DNA of 64,000 nucleotides from Duganella aceris (GTDB lineage Bacteria > Pseudomonadota > Gammaproteobacteria > Burkholderiales > Burkholderiaceae_D), in contig NZ_JAADJT010000002.1 of NCBI RefSeq assembly GCF_011090165.1, forward strand, positions 310,001-374,000, given 5' to 3'. Numbering within the stretch: position 1 is the stretch's first letter; each line of letters begins with the position of its first letter. The position numbers were made by a program, and so were the translations under genes. This document shows, in pieces, positions 32,621 through 42,417 of the stretch. The notes beneath the pieces are model-generated. The model saw nothing but the letters and a program-made list of their open reading frames with translations, had not been told where the DNA came from and ran no database searches.

Positions 32621-32939
32621 TCATGGTATTTTAAATAACCTTCAAAGAAGACCTTATTCCATAAGGCTTTCTTCGACATAAAACTTCGGCCTTCGAGGCT
32701 GATGGTTATTGCCACAAAAAAATAAATCAAATATCCGGCCGATTAATCCCCGTAAGCCATTGATTCTTATAAATAAATTATTTAATTTAAGTAAAAGAGC
32801 ATCGGCCCATACTGGCCACAACTTTAGAGCTACGGCTAGCCAGAGACAATGATCAATGCAAGTAACTTTAACCAAGATTCTTGATGCGCCCCATCCAAAG
32901 ACAGTACACTTAATACTTGTCCCTTACGAGGAAAGAATC

Positions 32940-33200
32940 ATGCGCATCTCCCGCGACATCAAACCGCTCTCTTACCTCGCAGAGCACGCTCAAGAAATTG
33001 GCCAAGCTTTTTTAGAGGGACGGGCGGACTTGGTTGTAACAGAAAGTGGCCAACCTTCTTTTGTTTGCATGGGAGCTGAACGCTACTCATCTATCAAAGA
33101 GAATGTGGCTCTACTAGCGCTACTACATAGCGATCAGTCGGACGACGGTCAGGATTTCAATGAGGCAATGAACGATCTTCATGCGGAAATTTTCAGTTAA
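32940..33200 (+). CDS. Phd/YefM-type antitoxin, apparently without a toxin
   Basis: An 86-residue protein: MRISRDIKPLSYLAEHAQEI, then GQAFLEGRADLVVTESGQPS and FVCMGAERYSSIKENVALL. This is the Phd/YefM antitoxin pattern (DIKPLSYLAEHA... VVTESGQP), in which the N-terminal part binds DNA and the C-terminal part masks the toxin. AGGAAAG nine bases upstream supports the ATG at 32940; a longer in-frame reading from 32856 has no homology support. The next frame downstream does not resemble ParE, Doc or YoeB, so the toxin seems to have been lost, perhaps by the transposase insertion that follows. Confidence 0.75.
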   Translation: MRISRDIKPLSYLAEHAQEIGQAFLEGRADLVVTESGQPSFVCMGAERYSSIKENVALLALLHSDQSDDGQDFNEAMNDLHAEIFS

Positions 33201-33301
33201 GGCCGCCTCTAAAAATCTACCACTCGCTGAGCCGTATCGGCAAACTTCTGCCAATGACCACGTCCAGCGAGTTCCTGTGATGACGAAGCCCCGGATCAGC
33301 C

Positions 33302-33615
33302 TGTTTGCAGCACATAGGTGCGAAGATCGGCAATCCTCTGGCCAGATTGACCAAGCATGTGGATTTCGAAGCGCTGGCCATCAGTATTGATGGTGCAGCA
33401 CCGCATCCGTCCGCGCCAAAGGCGGTCGTCCGCGATATTCAAGACTGCTGATGGTGAAAATCCAAGTGCTCCGGCAACTCTACAATATGGCTGCCGATGC
33501 ACTTGAATATCAGTTGCTCGACCGCCGCAGCTTCCTACAATTTTTCGATCTCACCGAAAAGCAGTCGCATCCGAACGCCAAGACCATTTGGTTGTCTCGC
33601 TACCTCCTAGCCTAG
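33302..33615 (+). pseudogene. IS5/IS1182-like transposase, N-terminal fragment with frameshift
   Basis: One frame reads IGAKIGNPLARLTKHVDFEA then LAISIDGAAPHPSAPK; after a one-base shift at about 33420 it goes on as GGRPRYSRLLMVKIQVLRQL and YNMAADALEYQLLDRRSFLQFFDLTEKQSHPNAKTIWLSRYLL, then TAG at 33613-33615. This is the DUF772-type N-terminal region of IS5/IS1182 transposases (the EYQLLDRRSFLQF motif). The catalytic DDE core is absent and no terminal inverted repeats were found, so it is a dead remnant. Confidence 0.8.
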
Positions 33616-33738
33616 GCTGATACAGTAGCTTCATTTTTTATTCAAAGAAATTGAAAGACGACGGCCTGCACTTTATTCAACAGCGTCGAGATATCGCAGC
33701 CACTCCTAATTTTAATTCTATAAAAATTTGCAAAAAAT

Positions 33739-34257
33739 TTAATTGGCACCGTTGATGTATTTCAGAAATTCCTGTCGGCTGATCCGTGCCAAGTCCCTTC
33801 GCCCTACCTCACGCTCGAGGACTTCTGCTATTAACAACCTCAATCCTGGTTTCCAATCACCACGGCGAACTGAAGATGAATTGACTAGGTACCACGCATG
33901 TGTTTTTAGTTGTGATTCCAATGCAGTCTTCCAATCAGTTTGCCGATGGGATATTAATAATATCTCTTCAAAAGATAAAAGCATATTTGAAACATACCAT
34001 TTATATCGAGAAAGAATTTCTTTATTAGACATAATTTTTTCTTTATCTGGAGAACTGAACATGGGATTGTCCATTGCGAGTTTGAGATAAGCTTGATATA
34101 TCGTATATGCAGCGGCTCGTTGCGCAGCATTTCTCCCAGCTTTAATTTGCCAGATAGCTACAATCAAAGCAATAAAGGCAATGAAGGGCACAGCTATTGT
34201 GCTAACTTGAACCGCATATTCCATAAAGATTTTTCCCTGTTCTAATTTATTTTCCAT
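33739..34257 (-). CDS. One-TM helical protein, third gene of the RT-nitrilase operon
   Basis: A 172-residue protein starting MENKLEQGKIFMEYAVQVST, with one membrane helix (VSTIAVPFIAFIALIVAIW) and then a long helical cytosolic domain (IKAGRNAAQRAAAYTIYQAYLKLAMDNPMF ... YVSNMLLSFEEILLI) resembling DUF4760-like membrane-anchored domains seen in defence islands. The start at ATG 34257 follows GGAG by six bases and overlaps the nitrilase stop by 11 bases, the same overlap as between RT and nitrilase, so the three genes are translated as a unit. A membrane-acting or anchoring role is inferred from context. Confidence 0.75.
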   Translation of the reverse strand: MENKLEQGKIFMEYAVQVSTIAVPFIAFIALIVAIWQIKAGRNAAQRAAAYTIYQAYLKLAMDNPMFSSPDKEKIMSNKEILSRYKWYVSNMLLSFEEILLISHRQTDWKTALESQLKTHAWYLVNSSSVRRGDWKPGLRLLIAEVLEREVGRRDLARISRQEFLKYINGAN

Positions 34258-35182
34258 CAACCACTCCAAATTTAAAACGTTCCTCTACTAGTTTTTTATC
34301 AAAACCCGGCGGAGTTGGCTTAAATAAAATAGAGTCTTTTTGAAGACCATAGTCCTTTCTTTGATGGATACGAAGCGACTCCAAATCTAAAATCATTGTT
34401 AAAAAAGTTAAATTATCGCCACCTTTAATCCGTAAAGGATTCATCAATTCTGTCCTAGATGGGCTTATCACTCTAGAATCACCGAAGCAGGAATCATTTA
34501 CTTGAACTATGTAACAATGAATATCTCTTGATGCCGCCTCCATAATATTAGAGAAATAGTTAACATCTTTGTTAAATTCCGTAGCAACAATAAAATCGAC
34601 CCGCCCTTTGAAAATTCCACGACATTCAATACTAGTAAGTTCAAAACAATTATATATGGAAAAACTTGCCCCTCTCCACCGAAACAAATGAAGTGGCACA
34701 TTTTTCGAATTAGGTACTTTCAGGTACTCATTCTCAAGAATAAATTTTTCTTCTGGAGAGTAAAATTTTTTAACGCGCTTAACCGGCATACAAGCCACAT
34801 GACCAGACTCCATCCTATATGGTAAAGCAGCCAAAACTTCGTTAATTGCCTCACCCTCGCCATTAATTCTATGCTCAAGTCCTGCAATAATACCAATATT
34901 ATGCCTTCTTGCCCAAGCAACGATCATTGGTTCCCAAATATGCGGGATAGATACCTCTGGAAATATCACTAAATCAATCTTATCACCGTTGAAATCTCGA
35001 TATGCTGATATCTCATTCAAAAGACTAGAGAACGGCTTAAGTCGAGATCTACTAACGACCGGTCGCCTCAAATAACTTGCTTCAACATTTAAATCAGATA
35101 GCGGAATATTAGCAACTGCGATCCTTATCTTTTTATTTAGATCAAGGTTTTCCATCCCTATTCTGATTTCGTCAAAGTTCAT
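34247..35182 (-). CDS. Nitrilase-superfamily (C-N hydrolase) protein of a split RT-nitrilase system
   Basis: A 311-residue protein with the nitrilase triad in order: Glu in DLVIFPEVSIPHIWE, Lys in PVKRVKKFYSPEEKF, and Cys in FSIYNCFELTSIECRG. A second conserved Glu-rich stretch (GEGEAINEVLAALP) lies between. Typical nitrilases hydrolyse C-N bonds in nitriles or amides. In DRT type 1 and related UG reverse transcriptases this domain is fused to the C-terminus of the RT; here it is a separate protein whose ATG (35182, with GAGGG before it) overlaps the RT stop by 11 bases. It is cytosolic. The target is unknown. Confidence 0.85.
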   Translation of the reverse strand: MNFDEIRIGMENLDLNKKIRIAVANIPLSDLNVEASYLRRPVVSRSRLKPFSSLLNEISAYRDFNGDKIDLVIFPEVSIPHIWEPMIVAWARRHNIGIIAGLEHRINGEGEAINEVLAALPYRMESGHVACMPVKRVKKFYSPEEKFILENEYLKVPNSKNVPLHLFRWRGASFSIYNCFELTSIECRGIFKGRVDFIVATEFNKDVNYFSNIMEAASRDIHCYIVQVNDSCFGDSRVISPSRTELMNPLRIKGGDNLTFLTMILDLESLRIHQRKDYGLQKDSILFKPTPPGFDKKLVEERFKFGVVDGK

Positions 35183-37115
35183 CGCTGCCCTCTTCTTCCT
35201 TAACAACCTCGACTCCAGATTGCAGTCTTCCATTAATTCGGAAAAATAATTTTTCAGCCTCCGCAACTATGTAATCCACTTGCGAACTAGCTGAGTGATA
35301 TTTTAGAATTTTCGAAGTAATTAAAATTATGCACTCGTCAAAATTTACAAATCGCGGAGAATATTTAATTTTTCGAGAATTTAATCGTAAGTTACTACTA
35401 GCCTCGTTACCTATCAGTGATCCTCTAAAACTTGTATAGTTAATTAAAGGAATCCTGACAAAATGATGTCTGATTAAATTTGACGTCCATATTTTTCCAC
35501 TTAGAGAATTTCTAGAATCATCAAAATCATCCGCATTTAGATCTAGCGTACTAGCCATACATTTTGATAAATTGAGATGCGTTGACAGGTTTTCCCTCAG
35601 AAGTAACGTTATATCAACACTCGACTTAAAATTTATTCTCTCAATTTCTAGTTCGATATTCTTACAGAAAACGTTAAAACCTTTTGCATCCCTAGAGACA
35701 ACAAAAAATGTTAAAACTCGTTCCCATAGATCATGGAAGTCAATGGCATTTTTACCTTTAAAGAAATTCAATAATCCATTTCTGGTGTCAATTTCGAATT
35801 TATCTGTAGTTAGAAGATGCAACATGGTCTGACGAGCCAAATGTTTGGCTAACTCATATCTATTCTCAGCTACTCCTTTTACACTACGAAACTTATTGAC
35901 AGAACCATCATATAGTAAGTCATAGGCCACATCTTCTAGAGATGACTCATTATCATCTACCGGAAGCAATAGAAAATCACTACTATTGGCCTCTAGTTCT
36001 TTTTTAAATTTTTCTAGTGCCGCGATGGAATGGTTGATGTCAAAATGCTGAAGAATGCATTTCTTTTGTTGAAGATAGAGTCCTGGCACGCTATTTATTT
36101 CATAACGATCATCCGGCAATGTTTTAAGTATAGTATTTTTTACCAGTATTTCGCTAATAAAATACTCTATGGGTTTTTTATTTTCTGAAAACCCGGCTGG
36201 TGCAGGAATTACAATAAAAATGTCATCGATGTACCTTCCATAATAGGAAGGCCGTATCTTTTCCTTAACTTCAAAATCAAACTTTCTTAAATGCCAGTTA
36301 GCAAGTAGCGGCGATGAAATCATGCCGATGGGCAACCCGGTTGGTAGCGCATCTGAGTCATGAGAAAAAGGTAAATGCGAATTTATTTCGCTTTTATATT
36401 TTTTTGAAATTATTTCCAAACAATCAATAAGACCATTTTTACTACTTTCTAAAGCCATCTTCTCCTGAATTATTTTTTTTGCCTCTTTGTAATCAAAATC
36501 AATATGGTAATAGTATTCCTGGATGTCGAGCCCTAAAATGCATACGCTAGTTTTTTCCTCAACTAACATCTGTCGAGCTTTTTTTATCCCACCGTCCCGC
36601 CATCTCTTATACAAATCATGATACCGGATAAATAATTTTGGAGAGCTCTCTTCTTTGAGAGTCGCGTCGCTTTCCAATCTAGAGCCATAACATTCATTTC
36701 CGAGCATATAATCTAAATATTTGCCTTCATGAATAATCCACAGAGTTGCAATTATCTGTAATTCTATAGGCCCATCAAAAAAATAGTTTACTTTTTTAAC
36801 ATTGAGTTTTTTATAAGATAAAAAGTTACTGATAAAAATCCCATTTTCCTCGACTGTGCGTTCGGGTTCGCTTTCTATGCCTTTCGGTACGATCCGTGAA
36901 CCTATGTCTTCGACCCAAGCTACGAAATCAACATGACGACAAGGATCGCGATAATTTACGACATCAAGAATATTTAGTAGCTTTTTGTCGAGGCCTGTTT
37001 CGAATTTAGCCAACTTAATTCTTGTGCTTAAGTCATTTTTATCATAGTAAATTAAACTTTTAAATTTACGATAGGCCGATGATATATCTTCTATTTGATA
37101 ATTAGGCTTATGCAT
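35172..37115 (-). CDS. UG-type reverse transcriptase (defence-associated, DRT-like)
   Basis: A 647-residue protein. RT motifs: A around Asp197 (VCILGLDIQEYYYHID), B at about 257-274 (LPTGLPIGMISSPLLANW), C at 295-298 (YGRYIDDIFIVI), then LYLQQKKCILQHF as motif D/E. The LANW...YGRYIDD pattern is that of the UG/Abi RT class 1 rather than retrons or group II introns: no maturase, endonuclease or retron NAXXH/VTG motif is seen. About 110 residues precede the RT core and 250 helical residues follow it. Partner genes for a nitrilase and a TM protein follow with 11-base overlaps. There is no clear SD before the ATG, and 367 bases upstream are noncoding. Confidence 0.88.
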   Translation of the reverse strand: MHKPNYQIEDISSAYRKFKSLIYYDKNDLSTRIKLAKFETGLDKKLLNILDVVNYRDPCRHVDFVAWVEDIGSRIVPKGIESEPERTVEENGIFISNFLSYKKLNVKKVNYFFDGPIELQIIATLWIIHEGKYLDYMLGNECYGSRLESDATLKEESSPKLFIRYHDLYKRWRDGGIKKARQMLVEEKTSVCILGLDIQEYYYHIDFDYKEAKKIIQEKMALESSKNGLIDCLEIISKKYKSEINSHLPFSHDSDALPTGLPIGMISSPLLANWHLRKFDFEVKEKIRPSYYGRYIDDIFIVIPAPAGFSENKKPIEYFISEILVKNTILKTLPDDRYEINSVPGLYLQQKKCILQHFDINHSIAALEKFKKELEANSSDFLLLPVDDNESSLEDVAYDLLYDGSVNKFRSVKGVAENRYELAKHLARQTMLHLLTTDKFEIDTRNGLLNFFKGKNAIDFHDLWERVLTFFVVSRDAKGFNVFCKNIELEIERINFKSSVDITLLLRENLSTHLNLSKCMASTLDLNADDFDDSRNSLSGKIWTSNLIRHHFVRIPLINYTSFRGSLIGNEASSNLRLNSRKIKYSPRFVNFDECIILITSKILKYHSASSQVDYIVAEAEKLFFRINGRLQSGVEVVKEEEGSDEL

Positions 37116-37482
37116 TTTTATTTTTTAACCAGTATTTAATGAAAAACCGAACTGTTTAAATCGCCGAGATTGATAGCTCAAGATGGTCAGGTATCTTAAA
37201 ATTGAGCAATTTTTCCTGGCCAGTTGCGTCAGTTGTTGATTGGAGTTATTGTTGCGCTAGGATATCATTTCTGATCTTCAAGAAAATACGTGAAATCTAA
37301 CAACATCAATGAATACTGGCTCGAAAACGACTTACACTCGCATCATGTGTGGCTGGAGCTAACAGCTACCAAGCCATTTGCCAAGCTATAGTAAGATTAC
37401 ATCGAAACTATAGGATTTATCTCCGCCAACATTGATGCCGCATAAGCACTTTCTTTGGTATAATTTTCAGCTCCGTTTTTGA
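37116..37482. other. Noncoding AT-rich stretch between RT and tRNA-Arg
   Basis: There is no gene in 367 bases. On the minus strand it must hold the RT promoter; on the plus strand it holds the tRNA promoter near 37450. No strong hairpin was seen by eye. Some RT defence systems use a noncoding RNA placed here, so it is a candidate location. Confidence 0.5.
37456..37464 (+). promoter_or_regulatory. Extended -10 promoter for the island tRNA-Arg
   Basis: TGGTATAAT contains a perfect -10 box at 37459-37464 with the extended TG motif. The -35 region is poor (TTGATG is 21 bases away). Transcription would start about 10 bases before the tRNA. Confidence 0.6.
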
Positions 37483-37559
37483 CCGCCGTTAGCTCAGTTG
37501 GATAGAGCACTAGCCTTCTAAGCTAGGTGTCACTGGTTCGATTCCAGTACGGCGGACCA
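37483..37559 (+). tRNA. tRNA-Arg (anticodon TCT), intact copy carried by the island
   Basis: A 77-base tRNA with CCA. Acceptor arms CCGCCGT and ACGGCGG pair perfectly; the D-arm is TAGCTCAGTTGGATAGAGCA; the anticodon stem CTAGC/GCTAG holds the loop CTTCTAA (TCT, reads AGA/AGG); the T-arm is ACTGG/CCAGT. It shares the D-arm and anticodon loop with the split host tRNA but has different acceptor, anticodon-stem and T-stem sequences, so it is a foreign gene and not a duplicate. Confidence 0.96.
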
Positions 37560-37663
37560 CCTCCCTTCGCAGTACTTCCTTCACAAGTCTCTCCAAAAGA
37601 TCAGTCAGTTCGGGTAGCTAGCTGCCTATTTCCTAAACCTTTTAATGCTTTTTTGCGGCGTGC

Positions 37664-37700
37664 TTGTGGCGTCAACTACGATTTGTGGCAGATTTGTGGC
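37664..37700 (+). other. Three TTGTGGC arm-like sites, right end
   Basis: TTGTGGC occurs at 37664-37670, 37683-37689 and 37694-37700, about 90-130 bases inside the right core. Short direct repeats at this distance are typical of tyrosine-integrase arm binding sites. Bases 37560-37787 otherwise hold no gene. Confidence 0.5.
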
Positions 37701-37787
37701 GGATTTCGAGGTATTGAGAGGCATCAACAGCTATCGTAAGTCGTTGATTTTGCTGGGAAAGCCGCATCCCCCTGTCACCTAACAACG

Positions 37788-37828
37788 GCTTAGAAGGCTG
37801 ATGCTCTATCCAACTGAGCTATGGGCAG
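37788..37828 (-). pseudogene. 5' half of the split host tRNA-Arg(TCT), with right attachment core
   Basis: Reading the minus strand: CTGCCCA, TAGCTCAGTTGGATAGAG, CATCA, then GCCTTCTAAGC (core, 37788-37798). After the core the sequence (CGTTGTTAGG) cannot pair with the anticodon or acceptor stems, so no tRNA can form here. Together with 32494-32540 it makes one tRNA-Arg(TCT). Confidence 0.93.
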
Positions 37829-37861
37829 AGATGTGCGTGACGAGAATTCGTCGCGGAAATG

Positions 37862-37888
37862 AAAAACGGGCTGTCCTGAGACAGCCCG
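37862..37888 (-). terminator. Terminator after tRNA-Pro
   Basis: CGGGCTGTC (37867-37875) and GACAGCCCG (37880-37888) form a perfect 9-bp stem with a CTGA loop. On the minus strand it is followed by five T residues. It lies between tRNA-Pro and the tRNA-Arg half. Confidence 0.8.
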
Positions 37889-37901
37889 CTTTTGAAGTTC
37901 T

Positions 37902-37978
37902 TGGTCGGAGTACAAGGATTCGAACCTTGGACCCCCTGGTCCCAAACCAGGTGCGCTACCGGGCTGCGCTACACTCCG
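37902..37978 (-). tRNA. tRNA-Pro (anticodon TGG)
   Basis: A 77-base tRNA with CCA on the minus strand. Acceptor CGGAGTG/TACTCCG, anticodon stem CCTGG/CCAGG with loop TTTGGGA, giving TGG; T-arm AAGGTTCGAATCCTT. It lies between glmM and the split tRNA-Arg. Confidence 0.96.
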
Positions 37979-38047
37979 AAGACGACATTCTAACTCCTGC
38001 CACCCGCCGCGTCAATGACGCACCCGGCTTATTTCACTCGTGAAATT

Positions 38048-39394
38048 TCACGCGGCCAGTTTCTCCACCTTGTCGGCGATGCGGTGCGCCATCGATTCGG
38101 CGTCGGCGGCACTACGCGCTTCGACCATCACGCGGATCAAAGGTTCCGTACCGGAGGCGCGGATCAGCACCCTGCCGCTATCGCCCAGCTCGCGCTCGAC
38201 CTTTTCTTTTTCCGCCACCATGGCGGCGTTGCGGGTCCAGTCGAAACCCGGCGCGACGCGCACGTTGACCAGCGTCTGCGGGAAGATCACCAGCTCGCCG
38301 GCGCACTGCTCCAGCGAGCGGCCGGAACGCTTCAGCGCCGACAGCACCTGCAACGCCGAAATGATGCCGTCGCCGGTGGTGTGCTTGTCCAGACACAGCA
38401 AATGGCCCGAGCCTTCGCCGCCCAGGATCCAGCCCTTTTCCTGCATCACTTCCAGCACGTAGCGGTCGCCGACCTTGGCGCGGGCGAAGCCGATGCCCTT
38501 TTCCTTGAACGCGACCTCGACCGCCATATTGGTCATCAAGGTACCGACCGCGCCGGCGACCGGCCCGGTGGCCATGCGGTCCATCACCATCAGGTACAGC
38601 AGCTCGTCGCCGTTGTACAGGCGGCCGTTGGCGTCGCACATGATCAGCCGGTCGGCGTCGCCGTCGAGCGCGACACCGAGGTCGGCGCCGTGCGCGCGCA
38701 CGGCGGCGGCCATCGCGTCCGGCGCGGTGGCGCCGTGGCCGAGGTTGATGTTGAAGCCGTCCGGCTTGTTGCCGATCGCGATCACTTCCGCGCCCAGCTC
38801 ATGGAACACGTGCGGCGCGATATTGTAGGCGGCGCCGTGCGCGCAATCGACCACGACCTTCAGGCCGCGCAGGTCCAGCTCGTTCGGGAAGGTGCTCTTG
38901 CAGAATTCGATGTAGCGGCCCTGGGCGTCGTCCAGGCGCTTGGCGCGGCCCAGTTTTTCCGACGGCACGCAGTCCATCGGCAAGTCCAGCGCGGCTTCGA
39001 TGTCGGACTCGACCGAGTCCGGCAGCTTGGTGCCCTGGTCCGAGAAGAACTTGATGCCGTTGTCCTGGAACGGGTTGTGCGACGCCGAGATCACCACGCC
39101 GGCCGACAGCCGCAGCGCGCGCGTCAGGTAGGCGATGGCCGGGGTCGGCATCGGGCCGGCCAGCATGACGTCGACGCCGGCGGCCGAGAAGCCCGCTTCC
39201 AGCGCCGCCTCCAGCATGTAGCCGGAGATGCGGGTGTCCTTGCCGATCAACACGGTCGGACGGGCGCCGCCGCTGCGCGTGGTGGCCAGCACCTTGCCGG
39301 CCGCGTAGCCGAGCCGCATGACGAAGTCAGGCGTGATCGGCGCTTCGCCGACCAGGCCGCGGATACCATCGGTGCCAAAATATTTACGTGCCAT
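38048..39394 (-). CDS. glmM: Phosphoglucosamine mutase
   Basis: A 448-residue enzyme of normal GlmM length (E. coli 445). It begins [20 protein letters not shown]. The active-site phosphoserine loop is [20 protein letters not shown], the metal loop is [13 protein letters not shown], the sugar-binding loop is [12 protein letters not shown] and the phosphate-binding loop is [14 protein letters not shown]. It converts glucosamine-6-phosphate to glucosamine-1-phosphate for peptidoglycan and LPS precursors. It lies 31 bases downstream of folP on the same strand, the usual ftsH-folP-glmM order. Confidence 0.98.
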   Translation of the reverse strand: MARKYFGTDGIRGLVGEAPITPDFVMRLGYAAGKVLATTRSGGARPTVLIGKDTRISGYMLEAALEAGFSAAGVDVMLAGPMPTPAIAYLTRALRLSAGVVISASHNPFQDNGIKFFSDQGTKLPDSVESDIEAALDLPMDCVPSEKLGRAKRLDDAQGRYIEFCKSTFPNELDLRGLKVVVDCAHGAAYNIAPHVFHELGAEVIAIGNKPDGFNINLGHGATAPDAMAAAVRAHGADLGVALDGDADRLIMCDANGRLYNGDELLYLMVMDRMATGPVAGAVGTLMTNMAVEVAFKEKGIGFARAKVGDRYVLEVMQEKGWILGGEGSGHLLCLDKHTTGDGIISALQVLSALKRSGRSLEQCAGELVIFPQTLVNVRVAPGFDWTRNAAMVAEKEKVERELGDSGRVLIRASGTEPLIRVMVEARSAADAESMAHRIADKVEKLAA

Positions 39395-39425
39395 TGTGTG
39401 CTCTTTATTCTCGTCTATCGATTTT

Positions 39426-40265
39426 TTATTGTGCTGCTTGCCATACCTTGAGCGCGTCCACCGTCTCGGCCACGTCGTGCACGCGGACGATGACGGCGCC
39501 TTGCGCCACTGCCGCCAGCGCCCCGCCGACGCTGCCGGCCATGCGCCGTTCGACCGGCTTGTCGACCACCGCGCCGATCATCGACTTGCGCGACAGTCCC
39601 GCCAGCAGCGGCATGTCCAGCTCGGCGATCAGGCGGCTTGTGGCCTTGAGCAATGCGTAATTATGCTCCACAGTCTTGCCAAAACCAAAGCCGGGATCGA
39701 TGCAAAGGCGACGCGGATCAATACCGGCGTCGATCAGCGTGGCGATGCGCTCGCGCAAGAAGGCGATCACCTCGGCCACCACGTCGCCGTAGGCCGGCGC
39801 CAGTTGCATATGCTGCGGGTCGCTCTGCATGTGCATGATGCACAGGCCGCAATCGCTGTCGCGCACCGCCTCGATGGCGCCCGGGGCGCGGAAACCGTTT
39901 ATATCGTTGATCATGTCGACGCCGGCGATGATGGCTTCGCGCATCAGTTCCGGTTTGTAGGTGTCGACCGAGATCGCCGGCCCCAGGTCGCGCAGCGCGT
40001 ACAGCACCGGCATGACGCGCTGCAATTCGTGCTCCAGCGGCAGCGGCGGCGCGCCGGGACGGCTGGATTCGCCGCCGACGTCGATGATGTCGACCCCGTC
40101 CTGGATCATCTGCTCGGCGTGCGACAGCGCGAATTCCAGCGATTGATAATTGCCGCCGTCGGAAAACGAATCCGGCGTGACGTTGAGGATGCCCATGACG
40201 CGGGCGCGGACGTGATCGCCGCGCCAGGGATAGTTGAAACGGCCGAACTGTAATGTGGATCGCAT
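39426..40265 (-). CDS. folP: Dihydropteroate synthase
   Basis: A 279-residue enzyme. It has the two DHPS signatures: [18 protein letters not shown] and [17 protein letters not shown], then [21 protein letters not shown] and [18 protein letters not shown] (pterin and phosphate sites). It joins p-aminobenzoate to dihydropterin pyrophosphate in folate synthesis and is the target of sulfonamides. The ATG at 40265 matches the normal N-terminus ([16 protein letters not shown]). It sits between ftsH and glmM. Confidence 0.97.
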   Translation of the reverse strand: MRSTLQFGRFNYPWRGDHVRARVMGILNVTPDSFSDGGNYQSLEFALSHAEQMIQDGVDIIDVGGESSRPGAPPLPLEHELQRVMPVLYALRDLGPAISVDTYKPELMREAIIAGVDMINDINGFRAPGAIEAVRDSDCGLCIMHMQSDPQHMQLAPAYGDVVAEVIAFLRERIATLIDAGIDPRRLCIDPGFGFGKTVEHNYALLKATSRLIAELDMPLLAGLSRKSMIGAVVDKPVERRMAGSVGGALAAVAQGAVIVRVHDVAETVDALKVWQAAQ

Positions 40266-40332
40266 GAGGCTCTGAAAGTAAAAAAGGGCGAGGATTTCTC
40301 CCCACCCTTTCATTTTGCTAAATGCCGGAAAC

Positions 40333-42216
<1,884 letters not shown>

Positions 42217-42417
42217 GAAAACTCCTTGGATGCGGGGCGCATCACTTAACCTGTAGCTAGAAACCCGATTTTACTCGTAATAAGCGGGCGGTGCCAAAGC
42301 CCACTCGTGCGCGAGGCTGTAAACCCAGCAGAAAAACACCATATTTGACCAAAATAGTCCTTCAATCAAGATAAAAGTGGTTTCACCTGCTTGGATGTGC
42401 GGCCCGTACCGCAAATA

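Larger units (their letters stand above)
32530..37798. mobile_element. Integrated island splitting tRNA-Arg(TCT), carrying an RT-nitrilase system
   Basis: The island is bounded by direct 11-bp repeats GCTTAGAAGGC at 32530-32540 and 37788-37798, which are the anticodon-loop core of a host tRNA-Arg whose two halves flank it. It is visibly AT-rich compared with both flanks. Contents left to right: noncoding att region, Phd-like antitoxin, broken transposase, one-TM protein, nitrilase-like protein, reverse transcriptase, and an intact foreign tRNA-Arg(TCT). No integrase or recombinase gene is visible, so mobilisation would have to be in trans, or the integrase has been lost. TTGTGGC repeats near both ends look like tyrosine-integrase arm sites. 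Confidence 0.85.

Noticed and set aside
32654..32875. 73-residue minus-strand frame in the left att region
   Set aside because: No ribosome site, no domain, and it overlaps the noncoding att arm region.
33181..33390. Possible toxin after the Phd antitoxin
   Set aside because: No similarity to Doc, ParE or RelE; it is a chance frame running into the transposase remnant.
35172..37115. Retron or group II intron RT
   Set aside because: No msr/msd hairpins adjacent, no maturase or HNH domain, and motifs fit the UG class.
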